Source: Salticus scenicus (lineage: Eukaryota > Arthropoda > Arachnida > Araneae > Salticidae). From it: a stretch of 64,000 bases of DNA. Shown here one piece after another: positions 27,498 to 42,600 of this stretch. The first letter of the stretch is position 1; every line of letters begins with the position of its first letter. The position numbers and the translations under genes were made by a program. Where the stretch lies: assembly GCA_963930645.1 (NCBI GenBank), contig OZ005648.1, forward strand, positions 274,398,403 to 274,462,402. The letters run 5' to 3'. The notes beneath the pieces were generated by a model. That model had not been told where the DNA came from. It made no database searches and worked only from the letters and a program-made list of their open reading frames with translations.

Positions 27498-27579
27498 AAT
27501 TACATTTATGCAGAAAAACAGAGCATTCAGTGAATTCATGTGATTAAAAATGATTTTCCATAAAAACAATGTTTAATCA

Positions 27580-27618
<39 letters not shown>

Positions 27619-30600
27619 TGAAACTTTTTCTTTTTTGCGATTTATTCAATAAAAATACATTCATTTAAATTCAAGCAAGTGAAAACTTTAAAAATAAAAT
27701 GGAAAGTAAATGAGTAGTATCTAACCTGCATTGTAACAGTGCCCAAAAAACACCACTATTCCTTGACATTGTTTCAGAATCTGAATTTATAGTTAAAAAA
27801 TTCCCTTGGCCAGTCCAAAATACTGTAAAATTTATAATAAAAGGTTGAATATAGAGTAAATAATATTTTCATAACATAAACAATTTATATATATTGTAAT
27901 ATATTTTTAACTCAAGAAGACTTGATAGGCCTATGAAGTCCGTTTGCAATGCACAATTATATTACAGAAAGTAGCATGTCCTCCCGGGTTAAAATTACTT
28001 TTAGTTAGACCAAAATTTTATTTTTTTAAAGAAATTTAAGATATTTTGAATCCAGAACCAAAAAGAAACATTTTCCACTACAGATAATATATTTTTTATT
28101 AGTTTTTGAGTGACTTTTCTTTTAATCATTTCAATTTTTCAATATTATGAAATTTCTTAAAAGAAAGAACAATTTTTTAAAAAAAATATTAATTGCAAAA
28201 ATTGTTCCTTGGTAATCTGTCTTCTTGATAATAAATGTCTAAATTCCATGAAACAAATACTCGAAACTGGCATCAGTACTATAAAAATGTATTAAAAAAA
28301 ACTCAATTTGGAATAATAAATAAGATAATGGAAGAAGGATAATTTAGCAGAAAAATATTGTCACAATTGCAACAATGTATTGAGAAAAAATAAATTTTAC
28401 CTGCAATTTGAAATTCATAAAATAAGTCAAAGATAATTTAAAAGAACAGATGTAATGCTATGTAAGAACTACCATTTGATGATTTGGCGGTTTTCTTCCT
28501 CGGACCCTGCTAAAAATTGCCAAATTATGGTCAAGACATTAAATTAAATTCAAGGAAAAAACCTAAAACAGTTAAAATGATTGTATTAAATAATAAAAAA
28601 TTATTAACATTTGGGAATATTGACAACCAGCATTTTCAAATTAATAATTTGCAATTATTTCTAAGTGAAAATCTATGCTGATATATATATATTGTATGAT
28701 TTATATTTTATTAATAACGGATGTTACATTTAATATTAGTACATTGTACAGTTCATAACATTGGACATCATGGTTCGTACACATTTATGATAAAGAAAAG
28801 TAAGCAGTTTTTAAGGACTTTTTAAGGACCTCCAGAAGATTTTTTAAGGACTACGTAAAATAATAATTTATACATTATGTATTCATATATATATATATAA
28901 TTTTTTCCCCCAATGTACCTATATATAGAGAGAGAGGGGGAAAGGAGCACTGTTAACTAACATTACAGTCTAACACAAAACATAAAATAAAATTTCATAA
29001 GTTCAAATACAAATTCAAAACGGAAAATTGAGAAACAATCTTTTTTAATTCATAAAAAAAAAAAAAGAAAAAAAAAAAAATAATAATAATAAATTTTTCA
29101 GTTACTTACCAGATAATTCTGGAAAGTTGTTTAATTCAGTAAAGTTGAAAACATATCTTATTTTTTATGTATAGTTCATTTGTTAAAGGGAAAAAAAAAA
29201 AAAAAAAAAAAGAATAGTTGATGAAGTTGAAACTAGTGGAACATAAGGCATGCAGGACAGTACAAAAACAATTGAAAGTAAAAAGTAAAATGATATTTTT
29301 TATATAAATAAAGTTTTTCCTGCTTAAATGTCCCTCCCCCTTCTCATCCCCAACACAGATGTTGCCATCTCTGTGGCATAAACTGCGAATTTTCGATTGC
29401 CTCCACAAAAAAATCTTGAATCCATACAAAAATTGCAGCATTAAAAGAAAAAAAAGAAAAAATAGTTTGATGTGGCTATTATAACAAAGACTTTCTTCTA
29501 TATATATTATAAAATTCATGCAATACCAAATTATTTATTACATTATTATTCACTTAAATTATTTTCCCATCATGAATGCAGACGACTTTTCCTGACAAAT
29601 ACAGACAATTTTTAAATATAACATCAAATGCCGAAAGCACATAGTCAGTTCTGTACCAACATCAGAAAAAAAACTTTTTTCTGTTTTTCTTTTTTCCATT
29701 AAAATTGAAAAATTGATAACTTTATTTTAAAATTTAACAAATCCATGGCTCAACCATTCGCTTTAATGGTACTGACAAGTTCTTTCGAAGGATTCTCATA
29801 TAGGAAATTCACATCCCAGGTGTAAGGAAGGGTATTTCTGGAGCAATGCTCCTAGAAGTTTGCACTTTTTTACCCCCTAGTTTACAACTGGTATAATCAA
29901 TAATTCATATAAATTTCACAATCAGCGTTAAAAATGTCTCTCATTATGTATATTTATCCAAAATTTTGTCCTACATTGCCCTGTTAAAAATTTAGGGGAA
30001 TAAAAGGATGTCAGCGCCACCTGTTGACTGATTGATCCTCAAATATAATAAGCACCAGTTTAGGAAAAGGTCCAACTAAATATCAAGTTTGGTTAAATTT
30101 CGTACATTAGTTTGGGAGATACAGCGTCGACAAAATTTGCGATACATGGACACAGACATTTTCTAAAAATAATTAAATCTTGTTCAGGACATCACAAACC
30201 AGTTAAATCCGTTGGAAAACGGAGATTGAAAATTTTTATGAATCCAATTTTTATATATAGTGAGCAAAGAAATTAAAAAAATGAAAAAAAAAAATAAGTA
30301 TGCTGAAAAAAATCTGGTGTGTAACAAACAGATAACTTTTAATACTTACTATTACACATAAATTTGTTTTAAAGATTGTGCGGTCAGAAGGCATAAAATA
30401 TACCTAAGTAATCAGACGTTTGTAGCAACTAATTAATTAGCACAAATGCTGGAAAAAAATCTGAGTAAGAGAATTAATAGCACGTGTTCAAAGAAAATCG
30501 GCAGAGCTGTTTTTTGAAGCACCTATTTCTTAAATTGTATATTGACCTATTTAATCTGGAAGCCTATCATTTTATCTAAAGTAATATCAGGTATTAATGA

Positions 30601-33600
30601 AAAAAAGACACCTAAAATGAAATTTTTTTTTTTTTTATTAAGATTTGTTTTTAAGACACCATTGCTGTAATCCCATTTTCAGTTTTTCCACAAATCTTTG
30701 CAAATTCATCTCTTTATCAGATATACACAATTACATATGAAAGAATATCTAAAAGAATGTTAATATGGCGAATTGGAAGAAAATCCATAGAACTGTTTTT
30801 TTATGAAACCACTTACAAGATGTAAAACTGACCAATTTATTGAAGATATCTGTCAATTTTCCTAAAGTAACCAACGGATATTTTTCTTTTTCTTTTTTTT
30901 TTTTTTAAATCCGGCAACTGATGTTTTTTGACCATGCCTGTTAATCAAGGTTTTACTGTATTTATAAATCAGGTGAAAACTTTATATCGAAAATTTTGAC
31001 TGAATACATTATTTCCATTACTTACGATAGTTGCGTAGTAGAAGTGAAAATCTAGATAATTCAGCGCATTGAAATTCCAGCTATACTCTAAGTCAATAGA
31101 AATACTAAAGTATGAGACCAATATCTCGGTTTAATTACCAATCAAAAAGTTTTCTAAATAATTTTGGCCCCACTAGAGACTTGGGGGATTGGTTTGAGAC
31201 TGATTTATATACCTAAAGTTTATATTTTTAATGACCTCATATTTGTATTTAAAATATAAACATAAATTTTTAAAAATAATTTTTAACCTGTGCGTTTTTT
31301 TTTTTTTTTTTTAAAGAAAATATCTCTCTAAATAGAGGATCAACTTATACACGAGTATTTACGGTTATATTGCTAGGCGAAATTACTTCAAGAACTCAAG
31401 TAACATGGTTTTGGGGGTTAAGGGCGATAATATACTCATGGACCTAAGCTTGGGTAAAATGCCTTATGTTTAGGTCTTTCTAAAGGATCCTAGCCCGTAT
31501 TTCTAAGAGTTTCAGAAGAGGAAAAAAAAAAATATATATATAAGGAATATATAATGATATAATATAATATATAATGAAAATTGAAAAGCACCTAGTCAGA
31601 TATATGCTTTTTCTTTCCTTCCTTTCCTCATCACACATTATTTGTTTAGTCCTCAAGTAAATAAAAAAGATTATTCTTTTTTACATTTTTTTTACCAAAT
31701 CATTTTTCTTGTAGAACGTCTTTTTAGTAGTCCGTGAAAAGCAGACGATTTTTATGTTTTACCAACTTTGTTGCTAAGCTGTTACGTGTTTTAGATTTAT
31801 TATCGTTCCAAATATAAAATTGTCAGTTCAAAAAACGAATTTCCTTTTTTATTTATTTTTTTATTTTTTTAAGTTTTAAATACTATAAGAGAAAAATAAG
31901 TACTTTTTAAGGTACAAGTATAAAAAGTAAGGAGTTTTTAAGGACCTAAATCAGATATAAAAAGTAAGGAGTTTTTAAGGACTTCCTAGATTTTTTAAGG
32001 ACTTTTTAAGCACCTGTACGAACCATGGACATCTAAGGTTATTCTAATATATATATTAGCAGGCTTTGCTGGTCACTATATTTAAATAAATTTAAGGAAA
32101 AAGGAATAACTATTTTTTGTATCACTTTAAAAAGAAAAACTAAAAAGAAAGTACACTGAAATTGCTCAAAACCATGTTGCCTCTGGCAGAGTCTTCTCCA
32201 CCCCTGCAAAATCACGGGTTTATGTCTCGACTGTCTGCGACAATACCTTACCCGTGGACTTCAATTTGGGTGCTTATCAGATAAGTTTCGAAATGGACAA
32301 AATTAGGGGGGGGGATCGACGTAGCATTTTTATATTTAAATCACAATTACATACTATATAACACAGTATTATTGTCACATTATTTCCTATAATTTATTTG
32401 ATTTATCCTGTTGACTACAAAATGACAGCAATTTCAACCATATGAGACAACTAATATTTTTGTGGTTATATATATTTCCCATTCTAAATATTTTATCAAG
32501 GTGGTAAACATTAGAACTTTTCCAAATTCACTTATTTTTCAATGACTATTTTTTATCATATTCCCTGACTTTTCCATGATTAAAGCCGTTTCTTTCCTAA
32601 AAAAATCTCACGAAATTAACAAACAATTTAGCTATTTACAATAACATTTTTTTTTTTTCAAATATGGCTTATTTCCACAAAATTTGTTACAATCTTTTGA
32701 CTTTATGAAATTCCCTGACTATTCCATGATTTTTCCAGACTCACAAGGAGAGGTCATGACATAGAAAATCAAAAACTCCTAAAACTGATAAGGAACATCG
32801 GGATTTGATCATACCAGTTTCAAAGAAAACCACTTGGATCGACGAATTATGTTATCAGATTAATAACGTTGACAGGCAGGTGCGAATAACTGATTTTCAA
32901 TGGAAACCATATCTGCATTGTGGGAAATCGTGTTCAATTATGTGTAAAATTTTTCTCTTTTTTCAATTTAAGGGGGGTAATTAATTAAACAAATGTTGAT
33001 TAATTTGTCACTGTGACACATTTTGAGACCTAGGAGTGGCTAGCTATTCTAGCTATTTGTCTCTTTTTTATAGATTTTCATGTACAGTAGAGTATACTTT
33101 TTGTAATGAAGGAATTAAGATCTCACAGAATGAAGGAGTATCAGTATATTTACTTTTACTGACTGAATTTAAGGGATAGTGATAGTTGCTTCTGCCAGAG
33201 TTGTAAAAGGTTTTCTGTTAAGGTTTAAATAATGTTAAGGAGGAACAATGTTTTGGGACACAAAATAAACATTTTTCTTTGCCTTTAATATTTTGGTTGT
33301 GCTTTTAAAAACAAATGTACAAGAAACATGTACAAATCTCGGTTGAGTTCGTAGATGGGGCATCCAGCTCAAAGGGGGTGGAAATTTTCATTTGCCCATA
33401 ATTTCTTTAATATTGAAAATACGAAAAAACTTCAAATCAGGCAAATTACCATCTTACCCTATGAAATGGTGCAGAATTGTAGTGTACCATGAAGGTAACA
33501 ATCTATTAAAGCAGTAGCACACACTAGCCAAACAATCTTGAGAAAAAAGCCTTTAAAGTTTCAGTAATCCTTAAGTTATTTCGCAAATGAGTCAACTCTC

Positions 33601-36600
33601 CAGTGGCATACTTGGTAGAGTAAGCGGCTGTTACACAGATGACTTGAGTTCGACACTACCTATGGGAATTTTTTTTTCTTTAATTATTTATTTAATCCAA
33701 ACGTTAACTTTTTTTTTTTTTTTTTTTTTTTATTTTATAATTCAATTCAAATGTTGAAAATTTTAATAACTAATAATTATTTAAATTTCTTGAATAATAA
33801 TAAAAAAATATATATATATGTAGGTTTAAAAATTTTTTCTATTTGTAATATTTATAATTTTATATAACTTAAAAAATAAATTTTAATTTTGCCTTAACTA
33901 TAAAATAAAGGGAACTTTTTTTGTAAATTATTTATTTATCTAAACATTTTATTTTTATTTTATAATTAAAACAAAGCTAACATTTATTTTTTAAGTTATA
34001 GAAAATTATAAATATTATAAAATGAAAAATATAACAATATAACCTATATATTTTTTTTAAATCACAAAAATTCAATAACTATTGTTTATTAAATTTTTAA
34101 AATTTTGGGTTCAATTATTCAAAACATTAAATTTTATAATCACCTTTACAATCATGCAACTGCAGTTTTAATAGCAAAATAAGTAAATAAATCAAATAAT
34201 TAAATAAAAATAAATTTACAAACAAAACCCTAAATAACATATATAAAGAAAAAAACAGACAAAAAATTTAAATAATTAAAAAATAAACCGAAGTGTAAAA
34301 TAGTTAGCAGGTGTACTTATATCTTGGTTTGAGCTTATTTGGTTTTAATATGTATAAATTATGTAACCACTTTTAGCCTGTTAAGATTAGAGAGCAGTTG
34401 ATGTTTGATTTCATGCATAGAAGGATAAAAAACAAGTAATTGTCAAAGAAAAATTTATGTTGATTATCATTTAAAATCTACATTTAAAGATACTTCGAAC
34501 ATTTGTTTGTAATAATTTAATAGCATCGGAATCCTGTACTATAATTTTTCAAGAAGCTGTAATAATTGGAGAAGTAATTATTTGTTTGGATAGAAATTAT
34601 ATATTATAACAATTATTATTATTTTTTAATACTTTTTATTTTATGTAATTTAAAAAACAAAGTTTAGTATTGTGTTAAATATACCTGAAATAAAATGAAT
34701 GGATAGATAATTTAAATAAGTTTATTTTTCATCTTATTTTATTGGTAAAAAGCTAAAATTTATTTTTTATGTTATAGAATTATAAATATTTCAAAACAAA
34801 AAATTTAAAACCTATATATTTTTTTTTAATTCAAGAAAATTAAATAATTTGTTACATTTTTGAATTAAATTATGAAAGAAAGAAAAAATAAAATAAAAAG
34901 TTTAGATTGAATAAATAATTATATATATAAAAAAAAAAGAATTCCTGTAGGTAGCATCAAACTCGGGTCGTCTGTGTGACAGCTGCTTACTCTACCAAGT
35001 ACAACACTGGAGTGTTGATTTTTTTTTTTCCCCGAAATAATTTGTATTCAAGAATTACTGAAATTTTAAAGGCTTTTTTCTTAAGATTGTTTGACTAGTG
35101 CACACTACTGCTTTAATATGTTGTTACCTTCTTGAGTATGCTACAATTCTGTACAATTTTGTCCCAATCTGAATTTTTCATGCTGTGACCTCTCCTTGTC
35201 AGTTAAATTCTTTAACTTTTCCCATGATGTCCTGACCACCAAGTTTATTTTTATTTATTTCCATATTAATTTGAATTAAATATTCATGCCCTCCAGTGTG
35301 CAAATGCATGGACATCTCTGAGTTACACATAACAGCCCATTTATTTGTTGTATGGTAAATTAGTGTGGTGGTTGGTATATAGAAAAATAAATAAGTAAAC
35401 TTGATCATGGTACAGCTTTATTATAGCTCTCCTTTGGAAACTCAAATTTTTGTTGACATTTTGGAGGAGGATTTTTTTGTATAATTTCTTGTGTAAAAAA
35501 AGAAAGTTTTTTTCAGTACCTATTTTGCCGATACCTTTATCAGTTGCACCTTTTCATTATTTTAAGAATATTTCATATTCTGTTTATATTTTTAATGTAT
35601 GGCTACATTTGAAGTAATGCTTGTAAAAATAATTCTATTTTTAAAAGTGCATTTTTTCTATAAAATGATCTACTCAGACAAAATAAATAATTTACGTAAC
35701 TATTGTTACTATTTATTTATTTATTTTGCAATATTTTATACAGTGAAGCATCCATAATCTGGCAGCACCCATAAACTGGCACCAATGATATTTTCTGTTT
35801 TTTTTTTTTTTTTTTAAACCTTCGCCTGTAAATAGTAGTAGCACTCAACTTATTTGCAGCATGCTTGCCAACTTTTATGAATCATTAGTAAAATTTATGG
35901 ATTTTCATTTAATTTTATTGATTTACAGACAAGTGTGAATTTTTTACAGATTAATCACGATGATGGCAAAAATTCCGCAAAAGAACAAAAAATTTTTTTC
36001 TTGCATTGGCAAATTCAAGTTATTAATAAAAGAGATCATTCCTATAACTGATACTGAAAGGTCAAAATAAACACGACCACCTGAAATGGTCAACAGGTTT
36101 TGGAAGGTCTTGAAAAATATGATTTTATCAGCGATAATCAATTAATGAACCTGCAGATGTTAATCAGTCAATGACAAACTGAAAAACAAAAGAGAATTAA
36201 AAAAAATAAAATAAAATAAAATAAAATTGACTGACATATTTAATAGAATGTAGCATTGTCAAATTCCTGATCTTATTTATTATTAAGCCAGTTTTAACAT
36301 CTATTATTATTATTTTATAATTGTTATTTTAAAAATTTTAATTTATTTCAAACGTTACTTTAATCATTTTTGTTTTTGATAAGGGTTTGCATATATTTTA
36401 AAAAACTAATTTTTAAAAAATATTTCTTTAGATGCTGTGACTGATATATGATTTCGATATGCCTTTTCGGAACACCTATAATCCAGAAAAATCCATAATC
36501 CTGCAATGTCTACTTCCTGCCGATGCCAGATTATCAATATTTCACTGTAATCTATTTATATTTTTGATGTGCTATTTGGCTTAATAATCTAATTCCCTAA

Positions 36601-39600
36601 ACTCTATGGACCATAACTTTTATTTTATCTGTTCTTGTGATATTTATTACTTTTTAAAATCAAATAAATTTCTGACATTTTTTTTAATAAATGAAAAAAT
36701 TAATTATGAATTATTCAAGCACTGAACTTTATACTGCATAACTCAAAACTTTATTATATTAACACCTGTATATAGGATCAGAATTGTAAAATTGCTAGAA
36801 TTACTCTCATAATAATTTATTAATATACTCTAAAGAAATTTAGTTATTATCTTATGCATGTAATACCTATTTACTGTAAATAGATATTCTTTGATAATTA
36901 GCTGCAGATGAGAAGGGGGCAGTCCAAAAAAAAAAAAAGTAAAATAAAATAAATGAATGAGAAATGAAACAGTTCTATTTCTTTATATGTTCTAGTATCT
37001 AATAAAATAAGTTTAAAATGAATATTGACATTTATGTTGCTGACGGAGAAAGATTGGAAAACAACAGGCTTCTGCAGAGCTTTTAATTGACGATCGCTAG
37101 TAGTTGAAGAAAAGAAAGGGGCGGGGGGTCAAAAAATAATTACGTGAGCAAGAAATATTGAAATTTTTTTTTTTTTTTTAGTTTCTAAAATCTTATAAAG
37201 CAAGTTTAAAATGAATGTTGACATTTATGTTGTGGATGGAGAAAGATTTTGAATCAGAAGGCTTCCGCTGTGTGTTTGATTGTCAATCGTTAATGGGGTT
37301 TCATTTTTTTCCCCAAAGTAAGGCATGTTGCCCATTCATGCAGTAGATATGCTTCAATAACCAGATTAATTCAGTATTAAATTTTGGCTATCAATTGACA
37401 TTCGATTAAAATATTTATTAAATGACTTTTCACATTTAGGAAAAAAATAAAATAAGCTCCATCAATGAAACTGTTGTTGAACATGCAGTCTGTCGTTTGG
37501 CAGAGCATTTTTATAATGCTCTGCATAAAATTACATAACAGGTAATTTTTTTACATCATTGAAATTAGCCAAAATTTTAAGAAATAAAGAATTTAACATC
37601 ATGGGTATTGTGAAATCTGCAAAGAAAAAAGTGCCCAAATCCTTCAAGCTCACTAAGGGACAAATGTATTCAACCAAAATTCTCACTCACGATGATATCT
37701 CTCTGATTTCATATCACGGAAAGAGCAATAATATACTATTGTCAAGCATTTTAGATACACTCGGAATTAATGGCAATGAAAGAAGGCGAAAAATATGTGT
37801 GTTTATTTTTTATAACACAGCGAAACACTGTGTGAGTATTCTTGGCCAGATGGAAATAAAATATTCTACAACATACGCAGCTTCCTTGACTTGCTCTGTG
37901 CAAGTTTTTTTTTTTTTTTTTTTTTTAAATATTCTTGATCTAGCAGGTATAAATGCTTGGATTATTTAAAAAGAAACTACTGGTATAAATATCAAGTGTC
38001 ATGATTTTATTTTGAATTTACCTGATGAACTATGTACAAAATATGTCTCTTCAGACATCTTCACTAACAAATTTCACTTCAAGTACAGATGAAGCATCAA
38101 GGATCTTGAGCAGTAAACATAAATAATGCCAAATCAATAGATGCTGAAATAAAACTCCGGTAACTTTAAACCATAAACTTTTGTAATGATTGCAAAAAGT
38201 TGATTTGTCGTACTTGCACTAACAAAATTATAAATCTAAAATGCATGTAAAATGTGCAGCAAGGAATAATGTAAGTCATTTCATACTATATACAAATATA
38301 CATTAAAAAAAATTATGTTATACACACTTAGGATATTGTGTGTAAATCAAATTAATTCCCGTTGTATTATGAGCCTTATTTTGTATTAGTAATACTTTGT
38401 TAAAACATTATTATATAGATTGTATTTTCTCACAAAAAATAAATAAATAATAAATAAAAATAAATAAATAAAAAATAAATAAATATTTTTTAATAAAGTG
38501 ATAAACTAATAGCATCATAATATATTATTTACTTACTAAATATATTTAAAAAATGTGTTTCGACAAAAAATATCTTCAAAATTGTGTTGTTTTTGATTGT
38601 TTAAAAAGAGGTCAAAATGACTGCTTATTGTATTTCTTGGTATATGAAAATTGCCATATTTCTAGTATTAATGATTTAATTTCTTCCACCATCTGAAATT
38701 TCATAAATTTCGCAAACTGAATTTTTATTCCATCTTTCAAAGTACTTTTTAAAAAGCCTATTATGCACATCATTTAAGAATTAATTTCTAATAGAAATTG
38801 TCAATAAAAATCACTTCTGTCAAATTCTATCTCATTTTTATCAATTAATTTTTTTCTAATAACCACGTTCCTTACTTTTAAAAAAAAATTATCTATAATT
38901 AAAGTATTTCATCTTTGTAAAAAAAAAAAAAAAAAAAAATCTATTACATTCTGAATTGATTAGATGTCTCAATTAAAAATTCATTCGAAACAAACATCAT
39001 CTCTTGACAATTTCACAAAATTTTTGTGTTTTAAGCATCACTAAATTCAAAGTAACTAACCAGTATATTGATCAAAAATTTCTTTGATCACAAATACAAA
39101 TTAGGAAGAATGTTCATTTAAATTTTCAGCTTAGACAATGAAAACCTCACTGAACAACAAGAAAGTAAATGGCAAATTTTACTTTTTCAAAGTGATAGTG
39201 CTTGGGTCTCTAATTCAGATTGACTTGCATATTTGTACGTTCAAGAGCTGTGCAAAAACTCATGAGACTTAGAGACTGTGGAGCTGACATACAAGTAGTC
39301 AAAAGTCCAAGAAGTTCTGTTAGCATAATATGGGCACTTAATAGAAATTCATAAAATATCCCTTGAAAATTTTCATTGCAAAATTTCAAGTTATATTTTT
39401 TGAACTTCTATCATATGTAAACAAGTTTGTTTAATATATTTAATATAATATACACTAGCAGTGTTTTGCTGTTTTACTTTCCTGCATTGCAAATTTCAGT
39501 TGTTCTTACTTATGTTTATGTTATCTTGACGGAACGGAATGCTATTGTGTTCCTAGATGTTTCTTTTTTTCAAATTGATTTTTTTAATTAAATTTAGCTT

Positions 39601-42600
39601 ACATTAGAAAAAGTAGAAATATGCAAATCCTGTGTTATATTTAGTGCCTACACAAAATTTAATCTTAAATAGCATATATATACAGTACACTCTCAAAAAT
39701 CCGCACAGCTTAAAACGAAGTGTTTTGCGGATTTCTGAATTTTGCAGATTTTAGAGTAATTTCTTTTATTTACACCTAAGAACCTCATTTAAGTAGAAAA
39801 TCTTTAAGATACAATTTATCTGTTATGCATACAAGTGCTGAAATGAAGTGTGTCTAATAAAAGTACAAATATTTCATTAAATTTTAATTTAAGGAGTATT
39901 TTTTATACTACTTATTATAGTTACAAATTATCTAGATTTTTGAAAAGTCTGATCAATAGTAGTTTAAGTAAGAATATTCATACATATTTATTTTCCTATA
40001 ACCTGCAAAAATGTCAGCAATTCTTGGTCAATCACATAAGTTTGTGCTATGAGAAAGTTTGAATATTTATCTTCATGTGAGAAAATCTTTCATGAAACTC
40101 TTTTCTCCTTCTTCCTCTAAATTAATATAATTTATTTTTTGATAATTAAATTACACATAATTACACTTATCATTTTCGCCTCTGTAATATGCTAAGTGAT
40201 TTATGATTCATCAGGACCAGTTAATAATTGATTTATCTCCTAATACAGTTGAAATTTTGCAATCCACTAATCAACAAATCAGTTGTGACAGTGTTTGTTT
40301 ACATTGCAAATGATAAGCGGATTTTAGGGTTGCGGATTTTTGAGAGTTGACTGTATATGATTATTAATCATGTTAATTTAATTATTAATCCTTATTTTAC
40401 CATGTATTTTAATTGTTTATTACAACAGAATATGGATATATATATATATATTTAATTTTAGTAAGTTAATTAGACTTAATAATATTTATAAATAAGTTAC
40501 TAATTTAACAAAAAATTTTAAAAGCTTCTCATTACACTATCTCTCTCTCTCTCTCTCTCTCATGAAAAGATCTTTAAATTATATATACTTAGTGCTGACT
40601 CTAGGCTAATTTGGCATGGTGATCCACCCAGCAGCCTTTTTAAACATATAGTATTTGGCGGCCTTTTTAAAAACAATTTAGTACCAGGTGGCCTTTTCTA
40701 ACATTTTAAATGTCCAGAAGCCTTTTTTTTCGACATGTAGCCTTTTAGGAATAGCTTTACAGTATTACTTATACACCTAAAATTAGCAACTTACTTTTGT
40801 CATGTAGGAAAATCATAAGATAAAGGACAGCAAATCATGTCTTTATTGAGTTCCCCTGGCGTCCTTTTTATTCTAGAGACAGCACTAATATTTAAGTTTA
40901 TAGTTCTACTTGTCAAAAAGGAATTCTTTATTCTGATTTAAAATTTCTTCAGGTAATCTGTACGTAACCCGCTTCTGCCAATTTACTGTTTTATTTCTTT
41001 TTCATCAAAAAGACACATGAATTATCCAGTGCTGTGGATTACAGAATCAAGGTTTTCATCAGAGGTAAAAACTGGGTGAAAATTTCTTACCCTTATTTAG
41101 AAACAGAGTGAGATTACTAAAAAGCATCTAAGAACAAAAAAATACTTAAAAAAAGGGAAAAAAAAAAAGAGCCTCGATTAATGTACATTGCTAATGATGT
41201 CTAAATTTTCTCAGCTCATTGGTAAAATTTGAGTTTATTTACATTTAACTGTTTAAATATATCATTTTTTTTAACTGTCAATAACTGGACTAGGCAGCTA
41301 TTGCATTTGAAATTGACGAAACTTTTTTTACTTATTTATTTATACCTTCATCATATACCTTCAATACAAGATTATTTACTAATTTTTGTGTTTCTGGTGT
41401 TTCAATGTAGAAATATGTATTTTTGCAGGTGATAAGCAAAATACATTATTTTTTTTATGAAGGGTCTATTCAAATTTGCTGATTTTTGTGAAAGGTTTTT
41501 ACTTCAAAAGTATTTACCTATTTTTATGAATGACCTGTTATAAGACCAAAAATTTTGATAAATTGCCTCAGAAGAATGTATGATTTTCTTTCAATGTTAA
41601 AAATTATATGAGAAAATAAAACAAGCAAGATTCTCACATTTTAGTGGGAACACTGTAGAATAAAAATTATGATATGACAGTATACATGATGCAACAATAG
41701 AAAAAATGTTCTATATACTTACAAGAAGCACCAAGACCTATAAAAGCTGATGCAAGATAAAGACCCCATGTCGCGTGCATAAAAAAATTTGCAATGAACA
41801 AACTGAAAAGACACAAAACATTTTTTTTTTAAATGATACACATATAAGTTTCAATATTTCATAATTCTAATGAAAATATCAGAAAACCAAAACAGTAATG
41901 TAGCTATGTCCCAACTTTCAGTTTAAACTAGAACAAAATATTAACTATATATACACACACACACACATATACAACTTTCTGCAACACAATATACATAAAA
42001 ACTACAAAAAAAAAAAAAAATCTGGTGTGAAACAACCAAATGACTTCCATTACCCACTATTACACATATTATATAAATTTTTTTGGGAGATAATGTGATC
42101 GGGAAACATAAAAGTGACCTAAAGAAGAAATTCACTTTTAGATGTCTTTTCGTATGCTATTAGTTGGTTACTTTAGGAAAATTGACAGGTGCCCTGTATA
42201 CATAGGTCCATTTTAGGTCTCGCAAGAGCTCTACAGATTTCCCTTTTAAATGTCCTTTTGTAAGTAACTGTTAATTTCTGGTGAACATATGAGTTTACCA
42301 AGTTTTGGTGAAAATTGACAGAGGGATCAAAATTTGGTACAGTCAACTCCCTCTAATCTGCAAAAGTTTTGTCCAGAGGTTGTACAGATTATAGGAATTT
42401 GCAGATTAGAGGTCATTGTCTTTGTTTACATTTTTTGTTGCAGATACAAAGTCAGTTATTAATTCATAAACAGGCATCAAAGTGGAAAGACTATTTCTGA
42501 CAAATTTTAGAATAAAATATTTCTTCAAAATTAACAAAACTAATCAATTATATTCATATATGATGGTAAATAATTTAAGCATATTCAAATAAACGTACTA

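Noticed and set aside
28470..28512. Candidate extra exon on the minus strand (GCAGGGTCCGAGGAAGAAAA, bounded by AG and GT)
   Set aside because: MFSD11 exons 4 and 5 already join in perfect phase and match the family without it. The segment also mirrors itself (ACCATTTGATGATTTGGC / GCCAAATTATGGT), suggesting a small foldback.
36905..37300. CRISPR-like direct repeats
   Set aside because: Only two diverged 200-bp units; nothing with short regular repeats and unique spacers exists in this eukaryotic window.
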